Shown piece by piece: positions 26,797 through 36,116 of a DNA stretch of 64,000 nt; position 1 is the first letter of the stretch, and each line of letters begins with the position of its first letter. Source of the DNA: Halosolutus gelatinilyticus (GTDB lineage Archaea > Halobacteriota > Halobacteria > Halobacteriales > Natrialbaceae); NCBI RefSeq assembly GCF_023028105.1, contig NZ_CP095491.1:3162001-3226000 (forward strand), read 5' to 3'. Below the pieces are notes generated by a model that was not told the DNA's origin, made no database searches, and was given only the letters and a program-made list of their open reading frames with translations. The position numbers were made by a program, and so were the translations under genes.

Positions 26797-27444
26797 TCAC
26801 TCGCTGGGCAGCGATCCGTCGGCTCGCTGAACGAACTCTTTGACGATTCGTTCTTCGGCCCGATGGGCCATCGTACTCGCGGCCGCGGGTGAGACATCGA
26901 GTAGGGCGGCTAGCTCGGACAGCGTACATCGTCGTGGTGTGTCGTAGTAACCGTGTCGCACCGCTTCGGTTACAAACTGGTGTTGGCCATCGGTTAGGAG
27001 TCCTGCGGCACCCCCCGTTCCAGAGACCGAAAGGAGTTCACACGATCCTCCAACTGCTTCGATAGCTGTAACCGCGTCCGACAATTGGTTGTGTGGCATC
27101 TTTATTTCGACGGACATTACACCGTCCTGAACTCTGACCGAGGCTGGCGGAAGAATTCCCGACGCCACTGTTGCCGAATAGACGAGCGACTCAGTTACTA
27201 TATACTTGATAACGGCGAAGCCTTCGTCGGTGTGAATCACCTCATAGTCGATAATAGACGAAATCTCGTCCAGCGTTCCCTGTAGGTCGTCGAGATCGGT
27301 CGTCTCCACTTCGAACACACCGAGTAATCGTGAGCCCTCATCGTAGAGCGTCAGTAGATTCAACACGTCGGCCGGATGCTCGGTAGAGAGTTGGACGTAC
27401 CACTCGCTTGCGGGCGCCTCGATTTCCAGACGGACTTCGGCCAT
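26797..27444 (-). CDS. HTH-10 (Bat-like) transcriptional regulator
   Basis: 215 aa from ATG 27444 (MAEVRLEIEAPASEWY). An N-terminal sensory-type domain (1-145) is followed by a C-terminal HTH-10 helix-turn-helix: LTDGQHQFVTEAVRHGYYDTPRRCTLSELAALLDVSPAAASTMAHRAEERIVKEF, where the recognition helix is around DVSPAAASTMAHRAEE. The family is widespread in haloarchaea. It diverges from the quinone reductase gene with 96 bases between starts and may control it. Confidence 0.9.
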   Translation of the reverse strand: MAEVRLEIEAPASEWYVQLSTEHPADVLNLLTLYDEGSRLLGVFEVETTDLDDLQGTLDEISSIIDYEVIHTDEGFAVIKYIVTESLVYSATVASGILPPASVRVQDGVMSVEIKMPHNQLSDAVTAIEAVGGSCELLSVSGTGGAAGLLTDGQHQFVTEAVRHGYYDTPRRCTLSELAALLDVSPAAASTMAHRAEERIVKEFVQRADGSLPSE

Positions 27445-27540
27445 ACATGATCCCCGGCCCAACGAAATACCGCTATGCACATAAACGTGTTAAGATATTT
27501 AGACTCGGAGCCAGGCTTGAGGGGCGCCTATCGAAGAGTG

Positions 27541-28638
27541 ATGACTACGAACTCGCTCGAACGACCTCGAATCGACTCGATCAAACAGTCGCTCGGCCTG
27601 TCGAGGGCTGCAACTGGCTACACGGGGTCCGAGGAAACGGTCACGGTGACTGAGGTCGTCATGCCTCGAAAGGGGGGGCCGGATGTCCTTCAGTTACGAG
27701 AGCGGCAGATCGCACGCCCGGAACACGGTCAAGTCCTCGTCCGCGTCGAAGCAGCGGGCGTCTCGTTTGCCGAAGTCCAGATGCTACGCGGCCGCTACTT
27801 CGACCAGCCTTCGTTTCCGTTCGTTCCCGGCTACGACATCGTCGGCAACATCATCGACGTAGGGACAGGAGTCGACCATCTCTCGGTCGGCCAGCGAGTT
27901 GCTGCACTCACTGAAACCGGTGGATGGGTTGACCGCATCGTTCTCTCGGCCGACGACGTCGTTCCGGTATCTACAGACGTTGATCCGGCGGAAGCCGTCG
28001 CGCTTGTCACGAACGGCGTGACGGCGTGGCAAATGCTCCACCGCGTCGCGAAGGTTCGGCCCGGACAGACCGTCCTCGTTCACGGTGCGTCAGGTGGAGT
28101 TGGAACGGTACTCACACAACTCGCTCGGTTGCGTGACGTCCAGGTGCTCGGAACTGCGTCGGCCGCGAAACACGACACTGTCCGTGCCATGGGGGCGACG
28201 CCGATCGATTATCGTACTGAGAACGTTCCCTCCAGGGTCGCCGAACTCACTCCGGATGGCGTCGACGCCGTGTTCGACCATCTCGGTGGGACGGCCGTTG
28301 TCGATTCGTGGCGAATGCTGGGGCCCGGCGGGACGCTCGTCTCGTACGGAGTAGCCGCTGCTCTCGACGCGACCGGACATCGATTGAAGCCATTCGTCCC
28401 GCTCTTTGGTCGCATCGCGCTGTGGACCGTTTTGCCGAACGATCGGCGAGCGACGTTCTACTACGTCCAGCGCTGGCCGGATCGATTCGGCGAGGATCTC
28501 CAACAGGTGTTCGAGTTACTTGCAGGCGGCAGTCTGACAACTCACGTCGACCGCCGATTTCCCCTCGAAGATGCCAGTGAGGCCCTCGGGTTGTTGGACT
28601 CCGGTGAGGCGACCGGAAAAGTGGTCATCACTCCCTGA
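27541..28638 (+). CDS. NADPH:quinone reductase-like zinc-less alcohol dehydrogenase (MDR family)
   Basis: 365 aa from ATG 27541 (MTTNSLERPRID). GroES-like N-domain with VRVEAAGVSFAEVQMLRGRY (Val/Ser/Glu instead of zinc ligands, so no catalytic zinc), the nucleotide loop HGASGGVGTVLTQLA and the GVDAVFDHLGG motif of quinone oxidoreductases. A first 35-residue extension is unusual. It probably uses NADPH to reduce quinones or enones. Its promoter region is shared with the divergent HTH-10 gene. Confidence 0.9.
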   Translation: MTTNSLERPRIDSIKQSLGLSRAATGYTGSEETVTVTEVVMPRKGGPDVLQLRERQIARPEHGQVLVRVEAAGVSFAEVQMLRGRYFDQPSFPFVPGYDIVGNIIDVGTGVDHLSVGQRVAALTETGGWVDRIVLSADDVVPVSTDVDPAEAVALVTNGVTAWQMLHRVAKVRPGQTVLVHGASGGVGTVLTQLARLRDVQVLGTASAAKHDTVRAMGATPIDYRTENVPSRVAELTPDGVDAVFDHLGGTAVVDSWRMLGPGGTLVSYGVAAALDATGHRLKPFVPLFGRIALWTVLPNDRRATFYYVQRWPDRFGEDLQQVFELLAGGSLTTHVDRRFPLEDASEALGLLDSGEATGKVVITP

Positions 28639-28952
28639 ATTGACCAGATTTCGAATACCGTTTCGGTGGACCGGAACCTGCAACCGGACAACGACGAGTG
28701 GCTGCCGACCACGATGGTGTACAAGCGGAAGGAGAACGCTGAGAGAACAGACCACGAGTATGCAGCGTTTTATGACGAACGCTCAAGCTGGGGCAGTCAG
28801 AGCGTACAACTATCGCAACAGATATGCCGGCCTGAGAACCGACCTGAAGCGATCCCCGTTCACCACTTTGTACGGCGATCGGGACGAGGAGCCCTCGACC
28901 CGGTCGCCGTCCCGACGTGAGGCTTAACCGCTATCGGATCGAATCCGGGAGT
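28639..28952. other. 314-base gap; possible gene remnant
   Basis: A GTG-started frame at 28666-28920 (84 codons, with WLPTTMVYKRKENAERTDHEYAAFYDERSSWGSQ) looks protein-like for its first 45 residues and then loses character. It has no clear ribosome site and no family I know. I treat it as a remnant or chance frame. Confidence 0.3.
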
Positions 28953-29399
28953 ATGTCGACCGTTACGCTCATCGGCCCCCGGCTCGCCGAACCGGGGACC
29001 GAGTTCGTCTACCACGGCGAGGCGGACGCTTGCGCGGGTTGTCCGTACCGCAGCCAGTGTCTCAACCTCGAAGCCGGCAGGAAGTACCGCGTCACGGATG
29101 TGCGCGAGAACGCCCAGACCCTCGAGTGTGCGATGCACGACGGCGGCGTTCGAGCGGTCGAGGTCGAGCCCGTCCCCGTGATGGCAAACATCACTTCGAA
29201 GGGCGCGTTCGCCGGAAGCAAAACGACCCTCCCCGGCCCGTGTCCGTACGTCGAGTGCCCGAGTCACGAGTACTGCGAACCCGACGGCCTCGAGTTCGAT
29301 CGGGAGTACCGAATCCAGCGGAGCCACGGCGACCCGCCGCACGACGTCTGTCACCTCGATCGATCGCTCGAACTGGTCGAACTCGATCCCGACGACTAG
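28953..29399 (+). CDS. UPF0179 family protein
   Basis: 148 aa from ATG 28953 (MSTVTLIGPRLAEPGTEF). Archaeal UPF0179 with its cysteine sets CAGCPYRSQC (about 28-37), an isolated C near 58 and CPYVECPSHEYC (about 91-102), suggesting a metal or Fe-S site. Function is unknown in the family. Single gene, convergent with the MFS transporter. Confidence 0.92.
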   Translation: MSTVTLIGPRLAEPGTEFVYHGEADACAGCPYRSQCLNLEAGRKYRVTDVRENAQTLECAMHDGGVRAVEVEPVPVMANITSKGAFAGSKTTLPGPCPYVECPSHEYCEPDGLEFDREYRIQRSHGDPPHDVCHLDRSLELVELDPDD

Positions 29400-29423
29400 G
29401 AACGACCGCCGGACCGCCGGCAG

Positions 29424-30710
29424 TTACGCGTCTCGCACGGCGATCGCGATCAGTCCCGCCCCGCACAGGCCGGCGATTCCCGCGCCGACGAACGCGGGCG
29501 CGTAGGTCCCCGCGAGATCGAACGTGAGGCCAGCGAGCCACGGCGCGGTCAGTCCGGAGACGGCGAACGAGAGCGAGACGAGCCCGAAGACGGCGTTCGG
29601 GTTCCCCGCCCCGAAGAGGTCGACCGTCAGCGGCGAGAGCAACGCGCCGTTGCCGCCGTAGGCGATGCCGAAGGCGACGGCGAACGCGTACAGCCCGATC
29701 GCGGAGTCGACGATCGGGAGAGCGAGGGTGGTCGCGCCCATCACGGCCGAACACGCGACGAAGGTTTCGATCCGACCGAGCCGATCCGCCAGGCCGCCGA
29801 CGCCGATCCGGGCCGCGGCCGTCGTGATCCCAATCAGCGCGATGGCGACGGCGCCGGCTCCCTCGCCGAGGCCCGCCTCACCGGCGTAGGGGACGACGTG
29901 TACGAGAACGACGTACAGCGTCGCGTAGACGGTCACCCAGCCGGCGAACACGAGGAGAAAGAGCCGCGAGGTCGCCACGGCGGTCAGTTCCCGCCGATAG
30001 GCCGCCCAGTCCGGCGGATCGCGATCCGGCGGACCGGCGGGGAACTCGTTGCCGGGATCGACGCCCGCCGCGGCCGGATCGTCGGCGAACAGCGGCGCCA
30101 CGAGGACGATCGCGATCGCGGCGCCGACGACGAGGACGAGGATGGCGTCGCGCCAGCCGGCGGTTCCGACGAGCGCGCTCGCGGCGGGCGCCGTCGCGAC
30201 CATTCCGATCCCCAATCCGGCCGTCGCGATGCCGGTCGCGAGGCCGCGACGGCGCTCGAACCACCGCGGCACCGTCGCGTAGGAGACGACGTAGATCGCC
30301 CCGAGACCGATCGCGGTGACGACTCCGTAGGCGGCGAGCAGTTCGGCGTACGTCTCCGCCCGGCTAGTCCAGACGCCGCCGAGCGCGAGCGCGACCGCGC
30401 CGAACAGCAGGAGTCGCCGCACCCCGAATCGATCCGCGAGCACGCCCAGGGCGGCGGCGGCGAGGTAGATCACGACCGTCTGCAGGGAGAAGACGAACGA
30501 GACGCCCGATCGCGAGAGCGCGAGATCGCGTTGGATCGGTTCGAGAAAGACGCCGAACGCGTACGAGAGGCCGAAGACGACGAACGCGCCGACGAACCCG
30601 CCGGCGACGACGTGCCAGCCGCGATACACGTCCCGCCAGCCGCCCCCGATCACGTCACTAGGCCGAGAGGAGTCACTCGATCTCCGAACGGTCTCGCCGT
30701 CGGGGTCCAT
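29424..30710 (-). CDS. MFS transporter (OFA/monocarboxylate-like)
   Basis: 428 aa from ATG 30710 (MDPDGETVRRSS); a TTG at 30719 is possible. About 12 membrane segments. The loop 2-3 motif is LGVLADRFGVRRLL and the first helix reads YRGWHVVAGGFVGAFVVFGLSYAFGVFLEPIQ, as in the oxalate/formate and monocarboxylate branch. Substrate unknown; the divergent AtoE-like gene suggests carboxylate transport. Confidence 0.88.
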   Translation of the reverse strand: MDPDGETVRRSSDSSRPSDVIGGGWRDVYRGWHVVAGGFVGAFVVFGLSYAFGVFLEPIQRDLALSRSGVSFVFSLQTVVIYLAAAALGVLADRFGVRRLLLFGAVALALGGVWTSRAETYAELLAAYGVVTAIGLGAIYVVSYATVPRWFERRRGLATGIATAGLGIGMVATAPAASALVGTAGWRDAILVLVVGAAIAIVLVAPLFADDPAAAGVDPGNEFPAGPPDRDPPDWAAYRRELTAVATSRLFLLVFAGWVTVYATLYVVLVHVVPYAGEAGLGEGAGAVAIALIGITTAAARIGVGGLADRLGRIETFVACSAVMGATTLALPIVDSAIGLYAFAVAFGIAYGGNGALLSPLTVDLFGAGNPNAVFGLVSLSFAVSGLTAPWLAGLTFDLAGTYAPAFVGAGIAGLCGAGLIAIAVRDA

Positions 30711-30773
30711 ACGATCCAACTAACGAGACATTGTCACATAATTATTAGTATAAAGGTTGATGACATAGTTCCG

Positions 30774-32252
30774 ATGTCGTCGAGAGAAACAACACCGGCA
30801 CGCGGTAACGTCATCGAACGCGCGGGAGAACGGATCGCGAACGCGGTCGAGCGGTGGATGCCGAGTCCGTTCCTGTTCGCGGTCATCCTGTCTTACGTCG
30901 TCTTCGTGGTCGGAGTCGTCGTCGAGGGACAGGGGCCGGCGGACATGGTGTTTCACTGGTACGACGGGTTCTGGGCGTTCCTGACGTTCGCGATGCAGAT
31001 GGTGTTGATCATCATGACGGGGTTCGTGATCGCGTACCACCCCTGGGTCAACCGCGGCCTGCAGCGACTCGCGGCCGTCCCTACCAGTAGCGGACAGGCG
31101 GTGGTCCTCGTCGGCGTCGTCTCGATGGCCCTCGCGTGGGTCCACTGGGGATTCAGCCTCGTCGTGGGCGCCATCTTCGCTCGAGAGATGGGAAAGGCGG
31201 CCTACCGAAAGGGCATCGACGTCCACTATCCCCTGCTGTGCGTGGCGGGGTACATGGGCCTCGGACTCACCTGGCACTGGGGCCTGTCCGGGTCGGCGCC
31301 CCTGTTGCTCGCGACCCCGGAGAACGAGTTCATCGAACTCGGAATCGTCGACGCTCCCCTCGGCACGTCGGCGACGATCTTCAGCACGTACGCGCTCGCG
31401 CTCACCGCGCTGTCGATCGCCTTCGCCGCGATCGTCCTGTACCTGCTGACGCCCCCGGCGGAGCGATCGACGGGGATCAGCGAGTACATTCCCGAAGAGG
31501 AATTGTTCGCGACGGCAACGGACGGTGGCGCTGACGACGAGGTCGCCGACGGGACTGCCGCTGGAGACGGCGCGGTGGGGGAATCGACGCCGGAATCCGG
31601 CGCGAGCGGGGGCGGGACGCCCGTTCCGGCCGAGCGGATCGACAACAGCCTCCTCCTCGGCGGCCTCATCGCGCTGACCGGCGTCGCCGTGGTCGCCTAC
31701 CTGTTCGCGACCGAGGGGCTCGACGCCCTCAACCTGAACGTCCTGAACTTCGCGTTCCTGTTCGTCGGCCTGTTGATCTACACGCGGCCGGCCGTCTACC
31801 GCGAACGATTCGGCGAGGCCGCGGAGGCCGCCGCGGGGATCATCCTGCTGTTCCCGTTCTTCGCGGGCATCCAGGGGATGATGACCGGATCGGGCCTCGC
31901 GGAGACGATGGCCGAAGGGTTGCTCGCGGTCTCGTCGCCCGAGACGTTCCCCGTGATCGCCTGGCTCACCGCAGCGGTCGTCAACCTCTTCGTCCCCTCC
32001 GGCGGCGGCGAGTGGATCGTCCTCGGTCCGTCGGTCCTCGAGGCCGCCCAGGAAATGGGGGTTCCGATCGGGCAAGCGACGATGGCCTACGCCGTCGGGG
32101 ACGCACACACGAACCTGTTGAACCCCTTCTGGGCGCTCCCGCTGCTCGCGATCACCCGGATTCGAGCCCGCGAGATGTTCGGCTACGCGATCGCGATGCT
32201 GCTCGCTCTGATCCCGTTCCTGGCGATCGTGCTGTACGTCCTACCGTACTGA
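30774..32252 (+). CDS. short-chain fatty acid transporter family protein (AtoE-like, TIGR00366)
   Basis: 492 aa with about 11 membrane segments. Conserved pieces are VERWMPSPFLFAVILSYVVF, ALAWVHWGFSLVVGAIFAREM, GLTWHWGLSGSAPLL, LFVPSGGGEWIVLGPSVLEAA and DAHTNLLNPFWALPLL. An acidic Gly/Ser-rich loop (about 238-285) splits the protein. The family imports short-chain fatty acids such as acetoacetate or butyrate. The start is 63 bases from the divergent MFS start. Confidence 0.92.
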   Translation: MSSRETTPARGNVIERAGERIANAVERWMPSPFLFAVILSYVVFVVGVVVEGQGPADMVFHWYDGFWAFLTFAMQMVLIIMTGFVIAYHPWVNRGLQRLAAVPTSSGQAVVLVGVVSMALAWVHWGFSLVVGAIFAREMGKAAYRKGIDVHYPLLCVAGYMGLGLTWHWGLSGSAPLLLATPENEFIELGIVDAPLGTSATIFSTYALALTALSIAFAAIVLYLLTPPAERSTGISEYIPEEELFATATDGGADDEVADGTAAGDGAVGESTPESGASGGGTPVPAERIDNSLLLGGLIALTGVAVVAYLFATEGLDALNLNVLNFAFLFVGLLIYTRPAVYRERFGEAAEAAAGIILLFPFFAGIQGMMTGSGLAETMAEGLLAVSSPETFPVIAWLTAAVVNLFVPSGGGEWIVLGPSVLEAAQEMGVPIGQATMAYAVGDAHTNLLNPFWALPLLAITRIRAREMFGYAIAMLLALIPFLAIVLYVLPY

Positions 32253-32330
32253 CCGCATCGGTTCGATCGGTCCCTCGTCCCGAATTCGATCGCGGCCGAT
32301 CGGATCGCGACCAGCGCGGCCTCGGCGAGA

Positions 32331-32690
32331 CTACTGGGCTTCGACGCGATCGTCGTCGAGCCACTCGCCCGCCCAGCACTCGATCTCGTCGAAGACAGGT
32401 TCGAGCGACTCGCCCTTCTCGGTGAGGCTGTAGTAGGTGGCGATCGGCGAATCCTCCTCGATGCGCCGTTCGACGAACCCCATCTCGCCGAGGTCGTCGA
32501 GGACCCGCGAGAGGGTACGGGCGTTCGCGCCGGTCGATCGCTTGAGTTCGTTGAACCGGTGTTCGCCGTCGAGTAACGTGTGGAGGACGGTGAGCCGCCA
32601 CTGCGAGCCGATCTGCTCGAGGGACTCGATGATGGGACAGGCGGCGGCGTTCTGCTCGCGGGTCTCGGCGTCGGTCCGGGCTCGTGGCAT
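32331..32690 (-). CDS. HxlR family transcriptional regulator
   Basis: 119-aa winged helix protein: CPIIESLEQIGSQWRLTVLHTLLDGEHRFNELKRSTGANARTLSRVLDDLGEMGFVERR. The N-terminal Cys (about 18) is at the position used for redox or electrophile sensing in HxlR/YodB proteins. No target is obvious; the nearest candidates are the AtoE-like gene and the hydrolase at 32969. Confidence 0.92.
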   Translation of the reverse strand: MPRARTDAETREQNAAACPIIESLEQIGSQWRLTVLHTLLDGEHRFNELKRSTGANARTLSRVLDDLGEMGFVERRIEEDSPIATYYSLTEKGESLEPVFDEIECWAGEWLDDDRVEAQ

Positions 32691-32757
32691 GGCTGCCCGA
32701 TCGTTGGGCCTCCACCACTATAGGGGTTCGGCACCGAACCAGCTAACGGAAGGTTAG

Positions 32758-32901
32758 CGCCTTTCGGACGGAGATGCAACCGCGATTGGAATCCCGACGA
32801 CGATCGCTTGGGCCCTGCTCGGGCAGTACTGCCCGTTCGCCGCCGCGGCCTTCTTCGCGGTCAGAGCGATCGTCGAGCGGACCGATCCCGAGACGCCGTG
32901 A
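32758..32901 (+). pseudogene. remnant of a small membrane protein gene without start codon
   Basis: This frame reads RLSDGDATAIGIPTTIAWAL... and continues GQYCPFAAAAFFAVRAIVERTDPETP to a TGA at 32899. It looks like a real hydrophobic small protein. It has no ATG, GTG or TTG, and a TAG directly precedes it at 32755. Either the 5' end was lost or a non-standard start is used. No family recognised. Confidence 0.35.
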
Positions 32902-32968
32902 GGGACGGCGCCCCCGGAACACGTTATCGGCGTGACTGTTAAGACAGGCCGGCCGAAAGGGACCCGTT

Positions 32969-35461
32969 GTGCCATCCGACACGACGCGCCGCGGGCTGCT
33001 CGCCGGCGCGCTCGCGGCGGGCATCGGCGGCCTCACGCTCTCGTCGGCGCGGGAACTCCTCGACGCGTTCGCACCGCTGTCCGGCCGCGCCTGGAACGCG
33101 GCCGACCGATCGCTTCCCGAGTCGGTCGAGAGTCCATACGGCGAGGCCACCCTCCGGGTCGATTCGGACGGCGTTCCGCACGTCGCGGCGGACGACGAAC
33201 CGGCGGTCTACTTCGCCGTCGGCTACGCGCAGGCGTTCGATCGCCTCTTCCAGCTCGATCTGCAACGGCGCGTCATGCGCGGGCAGCTCTCGGCGGTCGT
33301 CGGCGAGGCGACCCTCGAAGACGACGAGTTCCACGTCCGGATGGACTTCGCGGGCGCCGCCGAGGCGACGTGGGACGTCGTCGCCGAGACGCCGGCGGGA
33401 CCGCTCGTCGAGGCCTACGCCGACGGCGTGAACGCCGCGATCGATCGCGAACCGCTGCCGCTGGAGTTCGAACTCCTCGAGTACGAGCCCCGGCCGTGGA
33501 CGCCGGTCGATTCGATGCTGATGGAGAAACAGATCTCGTGGAACCTGACCGGGAACTTCGGCGAGCTCCGACGGGCGCTGGTCGCCGATCGGCTCGGCGC
33601 GGACCTCGCCGACGAACTCTATCCCGACCGGCTGGATCACGAGACGCCGATCCTGCGGGACGCGGTCGAGGCCGATCGGCTCGACGACGGCGACGATGCC
33701 GACGGTTCCGATCGCAGCGACGGATCTGGCGCCAAGAGGTCCGAGAGCGGCGGCGACGGCAACGGCGATAACGTCACCTCGGGCGAACAGACCGCGATCG
33801 GCGTGGCCCTGACGAGCTACCTCTCCCGGTTCGAGTCACCGCCAGGCGTCGGCTCGAACAGCTGGGTCGTCTCGGGCGATCACACCGTCAGCGGGCGACC
33901 GATCCTCGCCTACGATCCGCACCTCTCGCTGATGACGCCGCCGGTGTGGTACGAACAGCACGTCGAGACGCCCGAGACGTCGGTCCGGGGGGCGACGTTC
34001 CCCGGCGTGCCGTTCGTCGTCGTCGGGGCGAACGAGCGCGGCACCTGGTCGTTCACCAACGTCGGCGCCGACGTGCTGGACTGCTACCGGTACGAGATCG
34101 ACGACGAGGGCGATCGGTACCGCTACCGCGGCGAGTGGCGCGAGTTCGAGACCGAGGAGCGCGAGGTCGTCGTCGCGGGCGGCGAGGATCGGACGCTCAC
34201 CCTCCGCAAGACGGTCCACGGTCCAGTGATCGAGCGCGAGGAGCGGACGGTCGGCGTCGCGTGGACCGGCCACACCGCGACCCGGACGACCGAGGCGATC
34301 TACGAGTTCGGGCGCAGCGACGGGCTCGCCGACCTGCTCGAATCGACCCGGACGTTCGACCTGCCGACGCAGAACCTCGTCTACGCCGACGCCGACGGGC
34401 GGACGCTCTACTACGCGACCGGCAAGCTGCCGATCCGACGGATCAACGGGGAGGTCGTCTCCGGAAACCGAATCTTCGACGGCTCCGCAGGCGAGGGCGA
34501 GTGGGAGGGCTTCGAGCCGTTCGGCGAGTCCTCATGGGACGGGTTCGTTCCCTTCGAGGAGAAGCCCCACGCGATCGATCCCGACGTGCTGGCGACGGCC
34601 AACCAGCGGGTCGCCGACGATCCGAGCCACTACGTCGGCGTCGCCTACGCGTCGCCGTACCGCGGCGCGCGCATCTACGAGCGCCTCGACGAGCGGGTCG
34701 AGCGCGGCGAGCCGACCGACCTCCACTTCCATCGGGACCTTCAGGCCGACACTCGAGACGGCCGAGCCGACCAGCTCGTGCCGGAGCTTCTCGCGGCGAT
34801 CGACGAGCGCGAGGGCCGCGACGACTCGGACGGTCGAGGCGTCTCGGACGCGGCCGCCGACGCCGCGGAAACGCTCGCCGACTGGGATCGCCGCATGGAC
34901 CGCGACTCGGCCGGGGCGCTCGCGTTCGCGCGCTGGATCGACCACTTCCGGCAGCGCGTCTTCGAACCGATCTTCGAGGACGCGGACCTCGATTCGTCCT
35001 ACCACCCCAACGACTGGGTGCTCGCGACGATCCCCGACGAGAGTCCCGTCTTCGAGGGCCGATCGCGGTCAGAACTCGCGATCGAGGCGCTCGAAGCGAC
35101 GGTCGAGGAGATCGACGAAGAAGGGTGGGAGGTCTACGGCGACTGGAACACGACCGGGGCCGTCGAACACCCCTTCGGCTCGGAGGCGCCCTTCCTGAAC
35201 TACCCGGAGCGCCCGGCCGACGGCTCTCCCGCGACCGTCATGAACTACCGCGTCGACGACGCGGTCGGCTCGAGTTGGCGGATGGTCGTCGAACCCGGCG
35301 GCGAGGCCACGGCGATCCTCCCCGGCGGCAACTCGGGTGACTACTTTTCGGCCCACTACGACGATCAGTTCCGGCGGTGGGTCGACAACGAACAGAAGTC
35401 CATGGCCCGGTCGATCGACGACGCGGAGACGACCGTCACCTTCGAGGAGGGATCGTCGTGA
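32969..35461 (+). CDS. penicillin acylase family Ntn-hydrolase, secreted
   Basis: 830 aa from GTG 32969. A twin-arginine motif (TRRGLLAGALAAG) suggests Tat export. N-terminal alpha-chain domain (50-230), then an acidic spacer (about 233-275), then the autoprocessing site GVGSNSWVVSG: Ser296 followed by Asn-Ser-Trp is the expected new N-terminal nucleophile of the beta chain. YDPHLSLMTPPVWYEQH and WSFTNVGADVLDCY follow as in the family. It hydrolyses amide bonds, perhaps of acyl-homoserine lactones or peptides; the substrate is unknown. Overlaps the next gene by 4 bases. Confidence 0.9.
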   Translation: MPSDTTRRGLLAGALAAGIGGLTLSSARELLDAFAPLSGRAWNAADRSLPESVESPYGEATLRVDSDGVPHVAADDEPAVYFAVGYAQAFDRLFQLDLQRRVMRGQLSAVVGEATLEDDEFHVRMDFAGAAEATWDVVAETPAGPLVEAYADGVNAAIDREPLPLEFELLEYEPRPWTPVDSMLMEKQISWNLTGNFGELRRALVADRLGADLADELYPDRLDHETPILRDAVEADRLDDGDDADGSDRSDGSGAKRSESGGDGNGDNVTSGEQTAIGVALTSYLSRFESPPGVGSNSWVVSGDHTVSGRPILAYDPHLSLMTPPVWYEQHVETPETSVRGATFPGVPFVVVGANERGTWSFTNVGADVLDCYRYEIDDEGDRYRYRGEWREFETEEREVVVAGGEDRTLTLRKTVHGPVIEREERTVGVAWTGHTATRTTEAIYEFGRSDGLADLLESTRTFDLPTQNLVYADADGRTLYYATGKLPIRRINGEVVSGNRIFDGSAGEGEWEGFEPFGESSWDGFVPFEEKPHAIDPDVLATANQRVADDPSHYVGVAYASPYRGARIYERLDERVERGEPTDLHFHRDLQADTRDGRADQLVPELLAAIDEREGRDDSDGRGVSDAAADAAETLADWDRRMDRDSAGALAFARWIDHFRQRVFEPIFEDADLDSSYHPNDWVLATIPDESPVFEGRSRSELAIEALEATVEEIDEEGWEVYGDWNTTGAVEHPFGSEAPFLNYPERPADGSPATVMNYRVDDAVGSSWRMVVEPGGEATAILPGGNSGDYFSAHYDDQFRRWVDNEQKSMARSIDDAETTVTFEEGSS

Positions 35462-35841
35462 GCGCGCACGACGGCGAACCCGAACGCGATCTGGACGAGG
35501 CGCCTCGAGCGGCGTCGGCGACCGCACTCGATCGCGTCAGGACCGATCGACGAACGCACCTCGTCGCACTCGTCGCAGCGGTCGCGATCGGGCTGGTCGC
35601 CGCGTGGTTCCACTGGCTCGGCCTCGTCCTCGGCGGCGGGGCCGTCGCGCTCGTCGCCCCGTCGTTCCGGCGAGGGATCGGCATCGCGATCGGGTTCGGC
35701 CTCCTCGTCCTCGTCGTCTTCGCCGTCTCGCTCGGCGGCGCGACCTGGCCCGCGATCGAGATGGCGCCAGTCGTCTATCTGGTCGTCGCCAGCGCGATCG
35801 GGCTGCCGATGCTCGGCTCGTTGGTCAGAGGGATCGTTTGA
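35458..35841 (+). CDS. small membrane protein coupled to the acylase gene
   Basis: 127 aa from GTG 35458, overlapping the acylase stop as GTGA. A charged N-terminal tail (1-35) and four closely spaced hydrophobic segments (about 36-120) indicate an integral membrane protein. No family recognised. The tight overlap indicates co-translation with the hydrolase. Confidence 0.7.
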   Translation: MSAHDGEPERDLDEAPRAASATALDRVRTDRRTHLVALVAAVAIGLVAAWFHWLGLVLGGGAVALVAPSFRRGIGIAIGFGLLVLVVFAVSLGGATWPAIEMAPVVYLVVASAIGLPMLGSLVRGIV

Positions 35842-35933
35842 GCCCCGATCACGGCGTCTTTAGTTTTGATCTGAATGACTATTCCAGGGGCACGTTTAGC
35901 GTGGCAACTTTCAGCAGCGCATCGGTTGAGAAC

Positions 35934-36005
35934 ACCACGAAAGCTCAGCCCCTTTCATCCCCCCTAGCCTGGCCGATCAGCCGATACGGGTGAGGCTTTC
36001 GTGGT
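35934..36005. repeat. 72-bp element with 11-bp inverted ends
   Basis: ACCACGAAAGC (35934-35944) and GCTTTCGTGGT (35995-36005) are exact reverse complements. The bases just inside (TCAGCCC and GGGTGAG) nearly continue the pairing. The loop holds CCTTTCATCC, CCTGGCCGATCAGCC and an A/C-poor tract. The whole unit lies in a 275-base gap and has the look of a small repeated extragenic palindrome. Confidence 0.5.
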
Positions 36006-36116
36006 GGTATCAGTTGTGACTATTCCGGAGTCAGCGTCTGAGTACACCGATCCTCGATCGCGTCGTCGATTTCCGGCCCGCGTACTGTTTTCCCGGATGC
36101 CGTCGTAGCCGCGGGC

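Noticed and set aside
28666-28920. 84-codon frame after the quinone reductase
   Set aside because: GTG start without ribosome site, protein-like only in its first half, no known relative; recorded as a possible remnant instead.
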